A stretch of 64,000 nucleotides of DNA from Shewanella sp. OPT22 (lineage in GTDB: Bacteria > Pseudomonadota > Gammaproteobacteria > Enterobacterales > Shewanellaceae): assembly GCF_004168585.1 (NCBI RefSeq), contig NZ_PGVH01000029.1:15095-79094 (forward strand), read 5' to 3'. Positions 19,566-27,950 of the stretch are shown one piece after another. Position 1 is the stretch's first letter; the number at the start of each line of letters is the position of its first letter. The translations under genes and the position numbers were made by a program. The notes beneath the pieces were generated by a model. It was given only the letters and a program-made list of their open reading frames with translations, searched no databases and was not told where the DNA came from.

Positions 19566-19904
19566 TTAATCAAACAACTGATCAGTCTTTGCCGCACAAA
19601 CAAAATCATTCTTGTGCAAACCTTTAATCGAATGAGACCACCAAGTGATCGTTACTTTACCCCACTCGGTAAGCAGGCCTGGATGATGGCCTTCTTCTTC
19701 AGCCATATCACCAACAGTGTTGGTAAATGCGATCGCCTGTTTAAAGTTCTTAAACTTGAATACACGCTCAAGTTGCATGATCCCGTCACGAACTTCAACG
19801 TGCCAATCTGGTACCATTCTTACAAGCTCTGCAAGTTCTGCATCAGTTACTTTCGGTGCATCACCATGGCAAGACACACATTTCATTTCAGATAATTCAG
19901 ACAT
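19566..19904 (-). CDS. phhB: Pterin-4-alpha-carbinolamine dehydratase
   Basis: 112 aa. The family motif EEGHHP (70-75) supplies the catalytic histidines, and the [14 protein letters not shown] segment near the C-terminus is typical. It dehydrates the 4a-hydroxy-tetrahydropterin made by PhhA and so recycles the cofactor. It lies 28 bp downstream of phhA, the usual pairing. The N-terminal CVSCHGDAP segment is typical of longer bacterial PhhB proteins. Confidence 0.95.
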   Translation of the reverse strand: MSELSEMKCVSCHGDAPKVTDAELAELVRMVPDWHVEVRDGIMQLERVFKFKNFKQAIAFTNTVGDMAEEEGHHPGLLTEWGKVTITWWSHSIKGLHKNDFVCAAKTDQLFD

Positions 19905-19932
19905 TGTTATTTTCTTTCCTTTAAATCAACGT

Positions 19933-20727
19933 TTAACTTGCCTTGGCTTTAGGCTCAAACTTTGGCGCAAAAAGTCCTAATTCACGTGCTTTAGCAACCG
20001 TTCCCATAATGTCCATTTTTGTAATTTCATCTAAGAAATCCAAATTTTCAATGACATAATATATCGGTTGCATAATATCAATTCGATACGGTGTACGCAT
20101 CACATTCAGTAAATCAAAACCATGATGTTCAGGCTTCTCACTCAACGAGTACATTGTTTCACCCGGAGAACTTAAAATACCACCGCCATAGATTTCTAAA
20201 TCATTAGATTTTGATTTCATCAAGCCAAATTCAACTGTGAACCAATACATTCTCGCCAGAAAGACTCTTTCCTCTTTAGATGCAGCTAACCCTAATTGAC
20301 CGTATACATGAGAGAAGTGGGCAAAAGATGAATTGGTTAACATTGGACAATGACCAAATATTTCGTGAAAAATATCCGGTTCTTGCAAATAATCAAACTC
20401 TTCTTTGGTACGAATAAAAGTTGCCACTGGAAACTGTTTCGACGCCAGTAACTCAAAAAACTTACCAAAACCGATCAGCGCTGGCACTGGTGCCGTTTTC
20501 CACCCCGTGGTATCAAGCAGTACTTTATCAATTTCACCAAGCTGAGGAATTCTATCTTTGGGCATATTAAGTGCGTCAATGCCATCCAAATACTCTTTAC
20601 ATGCTCTACCTGGTAAATTGACCTCTTGTCGAGCATACAACTGGCGCCATACATCGTGTTCTTCATCGCTATAATGAAATAAACCTGATGCGTCAGGTTC
20701 ATGGGAAATGTACTTTGTGCCTTTCAT
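19933..20727 (-). CDS. phhA: Phenylalanine 4-monooxygenase
   Basis: 264 aa, the normal length for the bacterial catalytic-domain-only enzyme. The iron facial triad is visible: H121 and H126 in HEIFGH, and E166 in YWFTVEFGLM. It converts phenylalanine to tyrosine with tetrahydropterin and oxygen. It is first in an operon with phhB. Two candidate TyrR boxes lie about 73-120 bp upstream, which suggests TyrR-dependent control by aromatic amino acids, as known for Pseudomonas PhhR. Confidence 0.95.
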   Translation of the reverse strand: MKGTKYISHEPDASGLFHYSDEEHDVWRQLYARQEVNLPGRACKEYLDGIDALNMPKDRIPQLGEIDKVLLDTTGWKTAPVPALIGFGKFFELLASKQFPVATFIRTKEEFDYLQEPDIFHEIFGHCPMLTNSSFAHFSHVYGQLGLAASKEERVFLARMYWFTVEFGLMKSKSNDLEIYGGGILSSPGETMYSLSEKPEHHGFDLLNVMRTPYRIDIMQPIYYVIENLDFLDEITKMDIMGTVAKARELGLFAPKFEPKAKAS

Positions 20728-20799
20728 AGCTCTATCTTCTTATCAATATGTTATCTCTTCATACTGTGATATGAATCGTCGTTTGTTAACTCAAACAGT

Positions 20800-20817
20800 G
20801 GTTAAAATTGACTTACA
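20800..20817. promoter_or_regulatory. Weak TyrR box candidate upstream of phhA
   Basis: GGTTAA-N6-CTTACA matches the TyrR consensus at 9 of 12 positions, including the key G and C. Its centre is 30 bp (close to three helical turns) from the stronger box at 20830-20847, an arrangement like the paired strong/weak boxes known for TyrR. Confidence 0.35.
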
Positions 20818-20829
20818 TCAATCAACATT

Positions 20830-20847
20830 TGTAAACCAAAGATTACA
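20830..20847. promoter_or_regulatory. Strong TyrR box candidate upstream of phhA
   Basis: TGTAAA-N6-ATTACA matches TGTAAA-N6-TTTACA at 11 of 12 positions. It lies about 103 bp upstream of the phhA start and also upstream of galE (plus strand), but phhA is the expected target. Confidence 0.6.
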
Positions 20848-20971
20848 ATTGAATTATTTTCCTTTCTATTTCTTAATGTTAGTCATTCCATCATTATTTG
20901 TTGATTTCTATTTAAAGTGAATAGAAGTACAATCTGAGATAGATAAATCGATAATAAAAAGGATGGTTTTA

Positions 20972-21985
20972 ATGGCTGTTTTGGTCACTGGTGGAACTGG
21001 GTATATTGGAAGTCACACGGTTGTAGAACTATTAAATAATGGTGAAGAGGTCATTATTTTAGATAATTTATCAAATTCGTGTGTTGCGGTATTAGAGAGA
21101 ATCGAGCAAATTACTCAAGGGAAGCAAGCGACATTTTATCAAGGGGACATTCTCAACAAGCCATTACTCCAAAAAATCTTCACAGACCATCAGATAGATT
21201 CCGTGATTCATTTTGCTGGCTTAAAAGCTGTGGGTGAATCAGTACAAAAGCCTCTCAAGTACTACGAAACTAACGTTACCGGAACCATGATTCTCTGCGA
21301 AGTAATGCAGCAGTTTAACGTTAGAAACATCGTGTTTAGTTCATCCGCAACTGTTTACGGCGACCCTGCTACACTACCAATTAAAGAAGACTTTCCAGTG
21401 AACCCAGAAAGTCCTTATGGCCGTTCAAAATTAATGGTTGAAGAAGTACTGTCTGACTTATACGTTTCAGATAATTCATGGAATATTGCACGTCTAAGAT
21501 ACTTTAACCCAGTGGGCGCCCATTCCAGTGGTTTGATTGGCGAAGATCCAAATGATATCCCGAATAACCTGATGCCATTTATCTCACAAGTTGCCATAGG
21601 TAAAAGAGAGAAATTATCAATCTTTGGCGGTGATTATCCGACGCATGATGGAACAGGTGTCAGAGACTATATTCACGTAGTTGACCTAGCAATTGGACAC
21701 CTCAAAGCATTAGATAAATTGAGGCAAGCTCCAGGGTTGGTGACTTATAACCTTGGTACAGGCGTTGGCTGTAGTGTTTTGGACATGCTTAAAGCTTTTG
21801 AAGTGGCGTGTGATAAAACACTACCTTATGAAATCGTTGCAAGGCGTTCAGGCGATGTTCCTGAGTATTATGCTGATCCTGCCTACGCTCAAAAAGCGCT
21901 AAATTGGGAAACAACCCACTCCATTCAAGACATGGCAAACAGCACTTGGAAGTGGCAATCAAAAAATCCAAACGGGTATAAATAG
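20972..21985 (+). CDS. galE: UDP-glucose 4-epimerase
   Basis: 337 aa from the second ATG, chosen because AAGGATGG overlaps the first ATG (20963) and is well spaced for the second. The N-terminal Rossmann motif [10 protein letters not shown], the SSSATVYG segment and catalytic YGRSK are typical of GalE, a short-chain dehydrogenase-type epimerase. It interconverts UDP-glucose and UDP-galactose for surface polysaccharide. napF follows at 9 bp, an unusual partner. Confidence 0.95.
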   Translation: MAVLVTGGTGYIGSHTVVELLNNGEEVIILDNLSNSCVAVLERIEQITQGKQATFYQGDILNKPLLQKIFTDHQIDSVIHFAGLKAVGESVQKPLKYYETNVTGTMILCEVMQQFNVRNIVFSSSATVYGDPATLPIKEDFPVNPESPYGRSKLMVEEVLSDLYVSDNSWNIARLRYFNPVGAHSSGLIGEDPNDIPNNLMPFISQVAIGKREKLSIFGGDYPTHDGTGVRDYIHVVDLAIGHLKALDKLRQAPGLVTYNLGTGVGCSVLDMLKAFEVACDKTLPYEIVARRSGDVPEYYADPAYAQKALNWETTHSIQDMANSTWKWQSKNPNGYK

Positions 21986-21994
21986 AGGTAATTC

Positions 21995-22501
21995 ATGGCA
22001 AGTGGTTTTAGCCAAAATAGACGTAGTTTATTTCGCCGTGGTTTAGGCCAAAAAAGAAATGACAGTGCAATTCGTCCACCTTGGGTCAATCCCGAAATTA
22101 ATTTTGTGGATGAATGCACTCGTTGTGATAAATGCATACCCGTTTGTGAAACTAACATCATCTTTCGTGGTGATGGCGGTTTTCCTGAAGTTTCATTTAA
22201 AAATGGGGAATGTACTTTCTGCCAAAAGTGCGTAACTGCCTGCCCTGAAAATTTATTCGATACTACCCAAGAAGAGCCCTGGAATGTAAAAGCTTCGATA
22301 CAAGATTCATGCCTGGCACACTCTGGAGTTTGGTGCCAAAGCTGCAAAGACTATTGTGACGTTGAAGCCATAAGTTTCGAATATCGAGTAAACCAAGCAC
22401 CTCTACCTCAAATTAACATCGATCTGTGTACTGGTTGTGGGGCATGTTTAGAACCTTGTCCCAATGATTCAATTTCATTTGCTAAAAAAAATAATAAATA
22501 G
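21995..22501 (+). CDS. napF: Ferredoxin-type protein NapF
   Basis: 168 aa with four cysteine clusters: CTRCDKCIPVC, CTFCQKCVTAC, a variant CQSCKDYC, and CTGCGACLEPC, the NapF pattern of 4Fe-4S sites. The N-terminal RRSLFRRG is typical of NapF. NapF is a cytoplasmic Fe-S protein that helps mature periplasmic nitrate reductase NapA. No napA, B, C, D, G or H gene is nearby; here it sits 9 bp after galE with its own GAGG ribosome site. Confidence 0.88.
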   Translation: MASGFSQNRRSLFRRGLGQKRNDSAIRPPWVNPEINFVDECTRCDKCIPVCETNIIFRGDGGFPEVSFKNGECTFCQKCVTACPENLFDTTQEEPWNVKASIQDSCLAHSGVWCQSCKDYCDVEAISFEYRVNQAPLPQINIDLCTGCGACLEPCPNDSISFAKKNNK

Positions 22502-22613
22502 TGTGTCAATCAACTTTAGAGATTAATCAAACCTGTCGCTAACTTACTTATAATTGAACAATTAATCAGAGCAAGGTAATATCACCTTACCTGTACAAAA
22601 TTAAAGCAGAACT

Positions 22614-23024
22614 ATGTTTGGAAAAAAGAACGCTTCTTCTGAATTAACCTACATCGCTCAAGGGACAAAACTCACTGGTGAATCAATTTTTTCTGGTGAT
22701 GCTCTAATTGGCGGCCATGTTGTTGGTAATGTATCTTCTAACAGTCATGTTATTGTCGAATTAGAAGGAATTATAGATGGTGAGGTTAGCTGTAAAGAAA
22801 TAAAAATATCTGGAAAATTCAAAGGGAAGCTTTTTTGCGAAAAGCTGATCATTACTGCGACAGGAATTTTTGAAGGCGAAGTAAATAGCGCAAGTATAGA
22901 AATTTTTGATGGTGGACAATTTGTTGGTACTCGAATTAGTGCAAAACCAACGCACCAATCACTTGAAGAGCCTGCAACACACAACATAACACCAAATATT
23001 ACCCCGATTGAACAAGCTCAGTGA
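22614..23024 (+). CDS. Bactofilin family cytoskeletal protein
   Basis: 136 aa. A central region of repeated short beta-strands (for example GEVSCKEIKISGKFKGKLFCEKL) matches the polymer-forming bactofilin fold, with short disordered ends. Bactofilins polymerise without nucleotide and localise at membranes to position cell-wall enzymes, stalks or polar structures. No M23 peptidase partner is adjacent. It is preceded by napF at 112 bp and converges on the next gene. Confidence 0.88.
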   Translation: MFGKKNASSELTYIAQGTKLTGESIFSGDALIGGHVVGNVSSNSHVIVELEGIIDGEVSCKEIKISGKFKGKLFCEKLIITATGIFEGEVNSASIEIFDGGQFVGTRISAKPTHQSLEEPATHNITPNITPIEQAQ

Positions 23025-23036
23025 TCAACTGAGCTT
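23014..23036. terminator. Bidirectional hairpin between convergent genes
   Basis: AAGCTCAGT-GATCA-ACTGAGCTT is a perfect 9-bp stem that contains the bactofilin stop codon and reaches the stop codon of the opposing gene. The T-tract is weak (CACTTTCTT on the plus strand). Confidence 0.6.
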
Positions 23037-23695
23037 CACTTTCTTGCTTTTTGCAGTTCTCTGATCAATTTAATGAACGCTTCTGGTTCTCTGTCGAGAC
23101 AATCTATAGGCATATACAAGTGATAACCCAAGTGTTCATCCAGCATCAAACACCTGCGACCAAACATCGCTAAAATCCCTCTGTAGCGTTCATCATTAAC
23201 CGTTAACGGCATAAATTCATGATTTAGGTATGACTCTAGTGCTTCTTCGTTATTAGCTTGAGCGCCAGCTGTCATAAGTAGAGAACGTTGCTCAGTGAGC
23301 AGACCAGTCGCTAACCTTGGCGAGACAGTATCCAAAACAGGATTAATCGCTTTGAGCTTAATTGCGACATAAGGTAACTCGATCAAATCAGTCCCTTTTG
23401 TCACTCTAGGAATATCAATGCGCTGAATATTATCCCAATGAACTTCAGTCGACCCACGTCGATGAAAATACCTAATACCTTCGCTATTTATCTTAAAGCT
23501 CACTTTAGGCTCAATTTGCTTGGCAATGCCTAAAATAAAGCAAACTGCACCACCAGCAAATAAAATTAATCCTTGTGCAAACCAACCACCATGAATAAAC
23601 AGTGTAAACGCTAACAGTAAGCCAACAGCACCGATTAACGTGTAAACCTGCCCATTTTCATTACCTTCAGGTGAAATTATTACTTCAGAGTTCAC
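23036..23695 (-). CDS. Membrane protein of unknown function (DUF2982-like)
   Basis: 219 aa with two adjacent N-terminal hydrophobic segments (about 20-60), then a PH-like soluble region ending in a conserved-looking DCLDREPEAFI segment. It resembles the DUF2982 proteins of Shewanella and Vibrio from memory; this needs a profile search. A GTG start is preferred to the adjacent TTG on spacing to AAGG. It overlaps the end of elyC, so it is cotranscribed with elyC, mak and cysQ. Confidence 0.6.
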   Translation of the reverse strand: MNSEVIISPEGNENGQVYTLIGAVGLLLAFTLFIHGGWFAQGLILFAGGAVCFILGIAKQIEPKVSFKINSEGIRYFHRRGSTEVHWDNIQRIDIPRVTKGTDLIELPYVAIKLKAINPVLDTVSPRLATGLLTEQRSLLMTAGAQANNEEALESYLNHEFMPLTVNDERYRGILAMFGRRCLMLDEHLGYHLYMPIDCLDREPEAFIKLIRELQKARK

Positions 23696-24425
23696 CAAAC
23701 CAACCTTTTATATTAATCCAAGCCATACCAATGTATTCATGCATCGCCTTTTGGGCACTCAGTAAATAGTTTGCAGAGAGTTCGTGCCACTGCGTTGTTA
23801 CCGCAAAATCTGTCGGAGCAGCTTGAGGCATTAACCCTTTATCTTTAAAGATACGCATTGCTCGTTTCATGTGAGTCGCAGAGGTCACCAACCTAAACGG
23901 GTGATTATCCAAAACACTTTTCGCATACTCGGCTTCTTCAATCGTATCTTTAGCTAATGGGAACTGAATAATCCTATCTTTAGAAATCCCGAGCTCTTCA
24001 GCGGCTTCTGCAGATACTTCAGCGTGACTTCTAACCGAATGACCTTTATATCCAGACACAATTAAATAACAGCTATTACCAAGTTTAGTTTGACGTATCC
24101 CTTCTATTAATCGAGATAACGCCGTATTCGACAACTGCTGAGTAGCCGGTAGTTCCGTATAATCATTATGCCCACTTCCAAGCACCATTACATAACATTT
24201 ACCGTTTATTGGTTTACTATTTACGGTAAAACTGGTTTCAAGCGGGCTAACCAAATAAGTATGAGATAAGTGAGTACTTAAGAAGATGATACTCAAAAAT
24301 GCTAAAGACAAAATAACCCGTGCGAATTTTGGTCGATAAATAAATAACCAAGCAACACCAATTAAGATGGCAATCAATGACAATGGCATTAAAAACTTTG
24401 ATAGAATCTTCTTAAGAACGAACAT
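23685..24425 (-). CDS. elyC: ElyC/SanA/YdcF-family (DUF218) membrane protein
   Basis: 246 aa, with two N-terminal membrane segments (about 12-30 and 33-53) and a DUF218 domain marked by VMVLGSGHND, LIVSGYKG and SATHMKRAM. In E. coli ElyC takes part in envelope biogenesis and peptidoglycan assembly. It starts 5 bp after mak and overlaps the following gene. Assignment to ElyC rather than another DUF218 protein is based on the two membrane segments and length. Confidence 0.75.
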   Translation of the reverse strand: MFVLKKILSKFLMPLSLIAILIGVAWLFIYRPKFARVILSLAFLSIIFLSTHLSHTYLVSPLETSFTVNSKPINGKCYVMVLGSGHNDYTELPATQQLSNTALSRLIEGIRQTKLGNSCYLIVSGYKGHSVRSHAEVSAEAAEELGISKDRIIQFPLAKDTIEEAEYAKSVLDNHPFRLVTSATHMKRAMRIFKDKGLMPQAAPTDFAVTTQWHELSANYLLSAQKAMHEYIGMAWINIKGWFGEL

Positions 24426-24430
24426 GTTAC

Positions 24431-25336
24431 TTATCCTTCAGATTTTGCCCAAAGCCAAGCTGCACCACGAACCCCTGACGAACAGCCAAACTCATTTTTT
24501 AGAACCGGTGTTTTACACTCTCGTCCTAAAACATATTGTGGCAACAATTCTGGTAATTGCTTGTAAATCTCATCTACGTTCGACATTCCACCACCTAGAA
24601 CGATGGCATCAGGATCTAACACATTAATCAAATGCGCTAAAGCACGTGCAAGTCGATCAAGGTAACGAGTAAATACCTCTTGAGCTAATGGCTCACCATC
24701 ATGGTAGCGACTCATGATCTCAACACCAGATGTCACTTTTTTGCCATGCAAATTATAATCACGAACAAAGCCAGTACCACTGATGTAAGTTTCAATACAA
24801 TCGTGATTGCCACAAAAGCACTGAGTTGATTGATGTTCGTCTTTAGTCATCCAAGGTAAAGGGTTGTGTCCCCATTCCCCACCGATACCATTACCGCCGC
24901 CATGCACTCGACCATTGATAGCAATACCACCACCACAACCGGTGCCCAAAATCACTCCAAATACGAGCCCTTTTCCTGTGGCTACACCATCCGTTGCTTC
25001 TGAAACTGCAAAACAGTTCGCATCGTTTGCAACACGAACTTCTCGATTTAATAATTCGCTAAGATCCCTATCTAATGGCTGACCGTTTATCCAAGTCGAG
25101 TTGGCATTTTTAACAAGTCCTGTAAATGGAGAAATTACACCAGGGATACCAACCCCAACACTTCCCATTACCCCCAAAACGGATTCAGCTTCATGAACTA
25201 ATCCAGTAATGGTATTTAACGTAGCCTGATATTCTCTAGGCGTAGGGACTCGCTTTCTAAAGACTTCTTTTCCATCAGGGTCTAAGGCGATTAATTCTAT
25301 TTTTGTTCCACCTAGATCAACACCAAAACGTACCAT
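24431..25336 (-). CDS. mak: ROK-family sugar kinase, probable fructokinase
   Basis: 301 aa from the ATG that overlaps the cysQ stop as TAATG. The phosphate motif DLGGTKIE, the GTGCGGGI segment, and zinc site WGHNP...CFCGNHDC mark a ROK kinase. The N-terminal half resembles E. coli Mak (manno(fructo)kinase), including VPTPREYQ; N-acetylglucosamine kinase is the main alternative. Translational coupling with cysQ is likely. Confidence 0.82.
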   Translation of the reverse strand: MVRFGVDLGGTKIELIALDPDGKEVFRKRVPTPREYQATLNTITGLVHEAESVLGVMGSVGVGIPGVISPFTGLVKNANSTWINGQPLDRDLSELLNREVRVANDANCFAVSEATDGVATGKGLVFGVILGTGCGGGIAINGRVHGGGNGIGGEWGHNPLPWMTKDEHQSTQCFCGNHDCIETYISGTGFVRDYNLHGKKVTSGVEIMSRYHDGEPLAQEVFTRYLDRLARALAHLINVLDPDAIVLGGGMSNVDEIYKQLPELLPQYVLGRECKTPVLKNEFGCSSGVRGAAWLWAKSEG

Positions 25337-26136
25337 TAAACTTCTTGCTCCATATTGTATTCGCTGCAATTTTTAGAACGTGCTAAAAACAGAGGGTTTA
25401 ATATATTTTTCTTTTGATTATATTGTAAAGGCTCACTCGAATTGAGAAGCGTCACAGAACCACCAGCAGCAATCAGAACCGCTTGGCCAGCAGCTGTATC
25501 CCACTCACTTGTCGGGCCTAAGCGAGGATAAAGCTGTGCTTCACCCGAAGCTAGCAAACAAAACTTTAACGAGCTGCCGACAGACGCTACATCATAATCG
25601 TTAAACTGCATTAAATAATCTGACATTTCTGGGCTTTGATGAGAGCGGCTTCCGACAATAGTCAGTTTCGAGGGTGATAAATTACTGTCCGGTAAAGCGA
25701 CGGTTTCACCATTTTCATCACACCACGCACCTAACATTTCAATGCCATAAAAACATCGCTTTAAAGCTGGAGCATACACAACGCCCGCAATAGGTTTACC
25801 TTGATGAATTAAAGCAATATTAACCGTAAATTCACCATTTTTATTGATGAACTCTTTGGTACCATCGAGTGGATCGATTAACCAATATTGCTCCCAGTCC
25901 TTACGTTCGTCCCAAGCAATTAATTCAGACTCTTCTGATAAAACAGGAAACCTGAAAGGAAGTTTATTTAAACCTTCAACAATTACTCGGTGAGCGGCTA
26001 AATCAGCAGCTGTTACAGGAGTTTCGTCCGTTTTTATCGAAATAGCAATGTCATCATGTTGATAATACGCCATGATGGCATTTCCAGCATCTACTGCAAT
26101 TTCACAAACTTGTTTGAGTTGCTCAAGAGTTAACAT
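25336..26136 (-). CDS. cysQ: 3'(2'),5'-bisphosphate nucleotidase CysQ
   Basis: 266 aa of the inositol monophosphatase superfamily. The metal-binding DPLDGTKEF motif starts at residue 88 and WDTAAGQAVL lies near 212. It hydrolyses 3'-phosphoadenosine 5'-phosphate to AMP, removing a toxic by-product of sulfate assimilation. It is first in a compact four-gene operon with mak, elyC and the DUF2982-like gene; partners in Shewanella and Vibrio usually include nudE, absent here. Confidence 0.9.
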   Translation of the reverse strand: MLTLEQLKQVCEIAVDAGNAIMAYYQHDDIAISIKTDETPVTAADLAAHRVIVEGLNKLPFRFPVLSEESELIAWDERKDWEQYWLIDPLDGTKEFINKNGEFTVNIALIHQGKPIAGVVYAPALKRCFYGIEMLGAWCDENGETVALPDSNLSPSKLTIVGSRSHQSPEMSDYLMQFNDYDVASVGSSLKFCLLASGEAQLYPRLGPTSEWDTAAGQAVLIAAGGSVTLLNSSEPLQYNQKKNILNPLFLARSKNCSEYNMEQEV

Positions 26137-26255
26137 AATTCAATGCAACACACTGTTTTTTAAAGTTGTGGGATTATGCCATTAAACAATCAGAAGGAAA
26201 ACTGAGCATACGTATTCAAACGATGAAAAGGTGAAAGATCTATTGATGAAGAGAA

Positions 26256-26331
26256 TGGTCTCCCCACAGGGACTCGAACCCCGATCGTCCGCTTAGGAGG
26301 CGGATGCTCTATCCGGTTGAGCTATAGGGAG
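26256..26331 (-). tRNA. tRNA-Arg (anticodon CCU)
   Basis: Complete 76-nt cloverleaf on the minus strand. The acceptor stem CTCCCTA/TGGGGAG contains one T-G wobble, the anticodon stem TCCGC/GCGGA encloses CTCCTAA (anticodon CCT), and CCA is encoded at 26256-26258. It reads the AGG codon. It stands alone between rfbC and cysQ. Confidence 0.96.
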
Positions 26332-26456
26332 ATGTTGAGAATTATACCCAGATTTTCTCATATTAAAAGTGATTGTATTTCTTTGCCTTAATATTTCATT
26401 AAATTCTAAAATAATCGTAGCACCAGAAAATTAAGTTTAACAATAATTAAGACAGC

Positions 26457-26993
26457 CTAAATACATAACGCTTTAAAATCGATTCCCTTCGCATCTTTTG
26501 AAGAAATGATCGGCTCACCAAGTAATGGCCAATCAATGCATAATTCCGGATCATCCCAGCGAATACAGACCTCTGACTTTGGATGGTATAAATCGGTACA
26601 TTTGTAAGTGCAAATTGCTTGCTCAGACAAAACGTAAAAGCCATGTGCAAAGCCTTCAGGGATCCACATTTGTCTTCTATTGCTTTCAGAAAGCAATACA
26701 CCAACCCATTGACCATAGGTAGGTGAGTTTTTGCGGATATCCACAGCAACGTCATAAACCTCGCCGACAAGCACTTGTATGAGCTTGCCTTGAGATTGCT
26801 CAGTTTGAAAATGCAGACCTCTTAAAACACCTTTTGATGAACTCGAAACGTTGTCTTGTTTAAACTGAACCTTCAGTACGTTTTCAGCAAACTTAGATTC
26901 ATGCCAGCTTTCAAGAAACCAACCTCTCTGATCTCCAAACACATCTGGCTCGATGATTTTGACATCGGCAATATCCGTCTCAATTATTTTCAT
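26457..26993 (-). CDS. rfbC: dTDP-4-dehydrorhamnose 3,5-epimerase
   Basis: 178 aa, standard length. The cupin signatures FGDQRGWFLES, VLRGLHFQ (catalytic His) and YKCTDLYHP (Tyr) are present. It makes dTDP-4-keto-L-rhamnose for surface polysaccharide or glycan. Its start overlaps the end of rfbD by 4 bp (ATGA), so they are translationally coupled. rfbA and rfbB are not in the window. Confidence 0.95.
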   Translation of the reverse strand: MKIIETDIADVKIIEPDVFGDQRGWFLESWHESKFAENVLKVQFKQDNVSSSSKGVLRGLHFQTEQSQGKLIQVLVGEVYDVAVDIRKNSPTYGQWVGVLLSESNRRQMWIPEGFAHGFYVLSEQAICTYKCTDLYHPKSEVCIRWDDPELCIDWPLLGEPIISSKDAKGIDFKALCI

Positions 26994-27877
26994 AGTTTAA
27001 ACTTATTCTGATAGATTGCGGATTTCCAGTCACTTGGCTTAACTGAAAATACAGCCTGAATTTTCTGATTATTTAACATTGTCATTCTTGGACGGCTCGC
27101 CTTTGAGTTCAGCTTATTAAGTTTAATCGGAGAACAATTCAATTTCGCTGCATCATAGCCTTGAGACTGTAATACCTCTAACGCAAAGTCATACCAACTG
27201 ACACGAGGTTCACCACAATAATGGTAAATCCCCCATCCGGTAAACTGCGTTTTTTTCTGCTCGATATCGACTATGATTTTCTTGATACTTTTAGCTAAAT
27301 CATCAACAAATGTTGGACCTGAAAATTGATCATCAACGACAGCGATTCGTTTATTATTTCGTGCCATTTTTAAGATACTACGACAAAAATTATTCCCCTC
27401 TAAAGAAAACAAAGAAGCCGTACGTACAATAATATACCTATCACAAAATCGAGCTACAGCCTGTTCCCCCGAAAGCTTTGATTTTCCATAAACGTTTAAT
27501 GGCTTGGGCTTATCAGACTCTATATAAGGGACTTCCTTTTGGCCGTCAAAAACATAATCAGTAGACAAGTGAATTAAGAGTGCATCATATTCTTTGCAGG
27601 CTGTCGCTAAACGACAAACGCCAACTTCATTAACTTTGTAACAGGCCTCTTGCTGTTCTTCAGCGCCATCAACCCAAGTATATGCAGCACAGTTAACGAC
27701 GTAATCAGGTTTGTGGAATTTTAACGCTTTCTTAATTGATTCAGAGCAACTGATATTTAAATGTGTCTTGCTAGAAGCAACAACATCAAACTCACCTTGA
27801 AAATGCAGCGTAAGCGAAACACCAAGCTGACCATCAGCTCCTGCGATCATCACTTTAGGTTTGGTGAGTGTCTTCAA
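26990..27877 (-). CDS. rfbD: dTDP-4-dehydrorhamnose reductase
   Basis: 295 aa from a TTG with AGAGG 8 nt upstream. An earlier TTG at 27898 lies in the T-tract of the glmM terminator, and the ATG at 27850 lacks a ribosome site. The Rossmann motif GADGQLG, NCAAYTWVDGAE and STDYVFDG, and catalytic YGKSK identify RfbD. It reduces the RfbC product to dTDP-L-rhamnose. The gene is coupled to rfbC. Start choice is uncertain. Confidence 0.9.
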   Translation of the reverse strand: MKTLTKPKVMIAGADGQLGVSLTLHFQGEFDVVASSKTHLNISCSESIKKALKFHKPDYVVNCAAYTWVDGAEEQQEACYKVNEVGVCRLATACKEYDALLIHLSTDYVFDGQKEVPYIESDKPKPLNVYGKSKLSGEQAVARFCDRYIIVRTASLFSLEGNNFCRSILKMARNNKRIAVVDDQFSGPTFVDDLAKSIKKIIVDIEQKKTQFTGWGIYHYCGEPRVSWYDFALEVLQSQGYDAAKLNCSPIKLNKLNSKASRPRMTMLNNQKIQAVFSVKPSDWKSAIYQNKFKL

Positions 27878-27892
27878 TAATATTGCCTCTGA

Positions 27893-27924
27893 AAACAATA
27901 AAGCCTAAGCAGATTGCCTAGGCT
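27893..27924 (-). terminator. Rho-independent terminator of glmM
   Basis: On the minus strand AGCCTAGGCA-ATC-TGCTTAGGCT pairs over 10 bp with one G-U wobble and is followed by TTATTGTTTT. It lies 27 bp after the glmM stop and just before rfbD. Confidence 0.8.
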
Positions 27925-27950
27925 CTATTTAGAAAAATGAACAGGTAATG

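Noticed and set aside
20963-20971. Upstream ATG of galE
   Set aside because: It lies inside the AAGGATGG ribosome-binding sequence that fits the next ATG.
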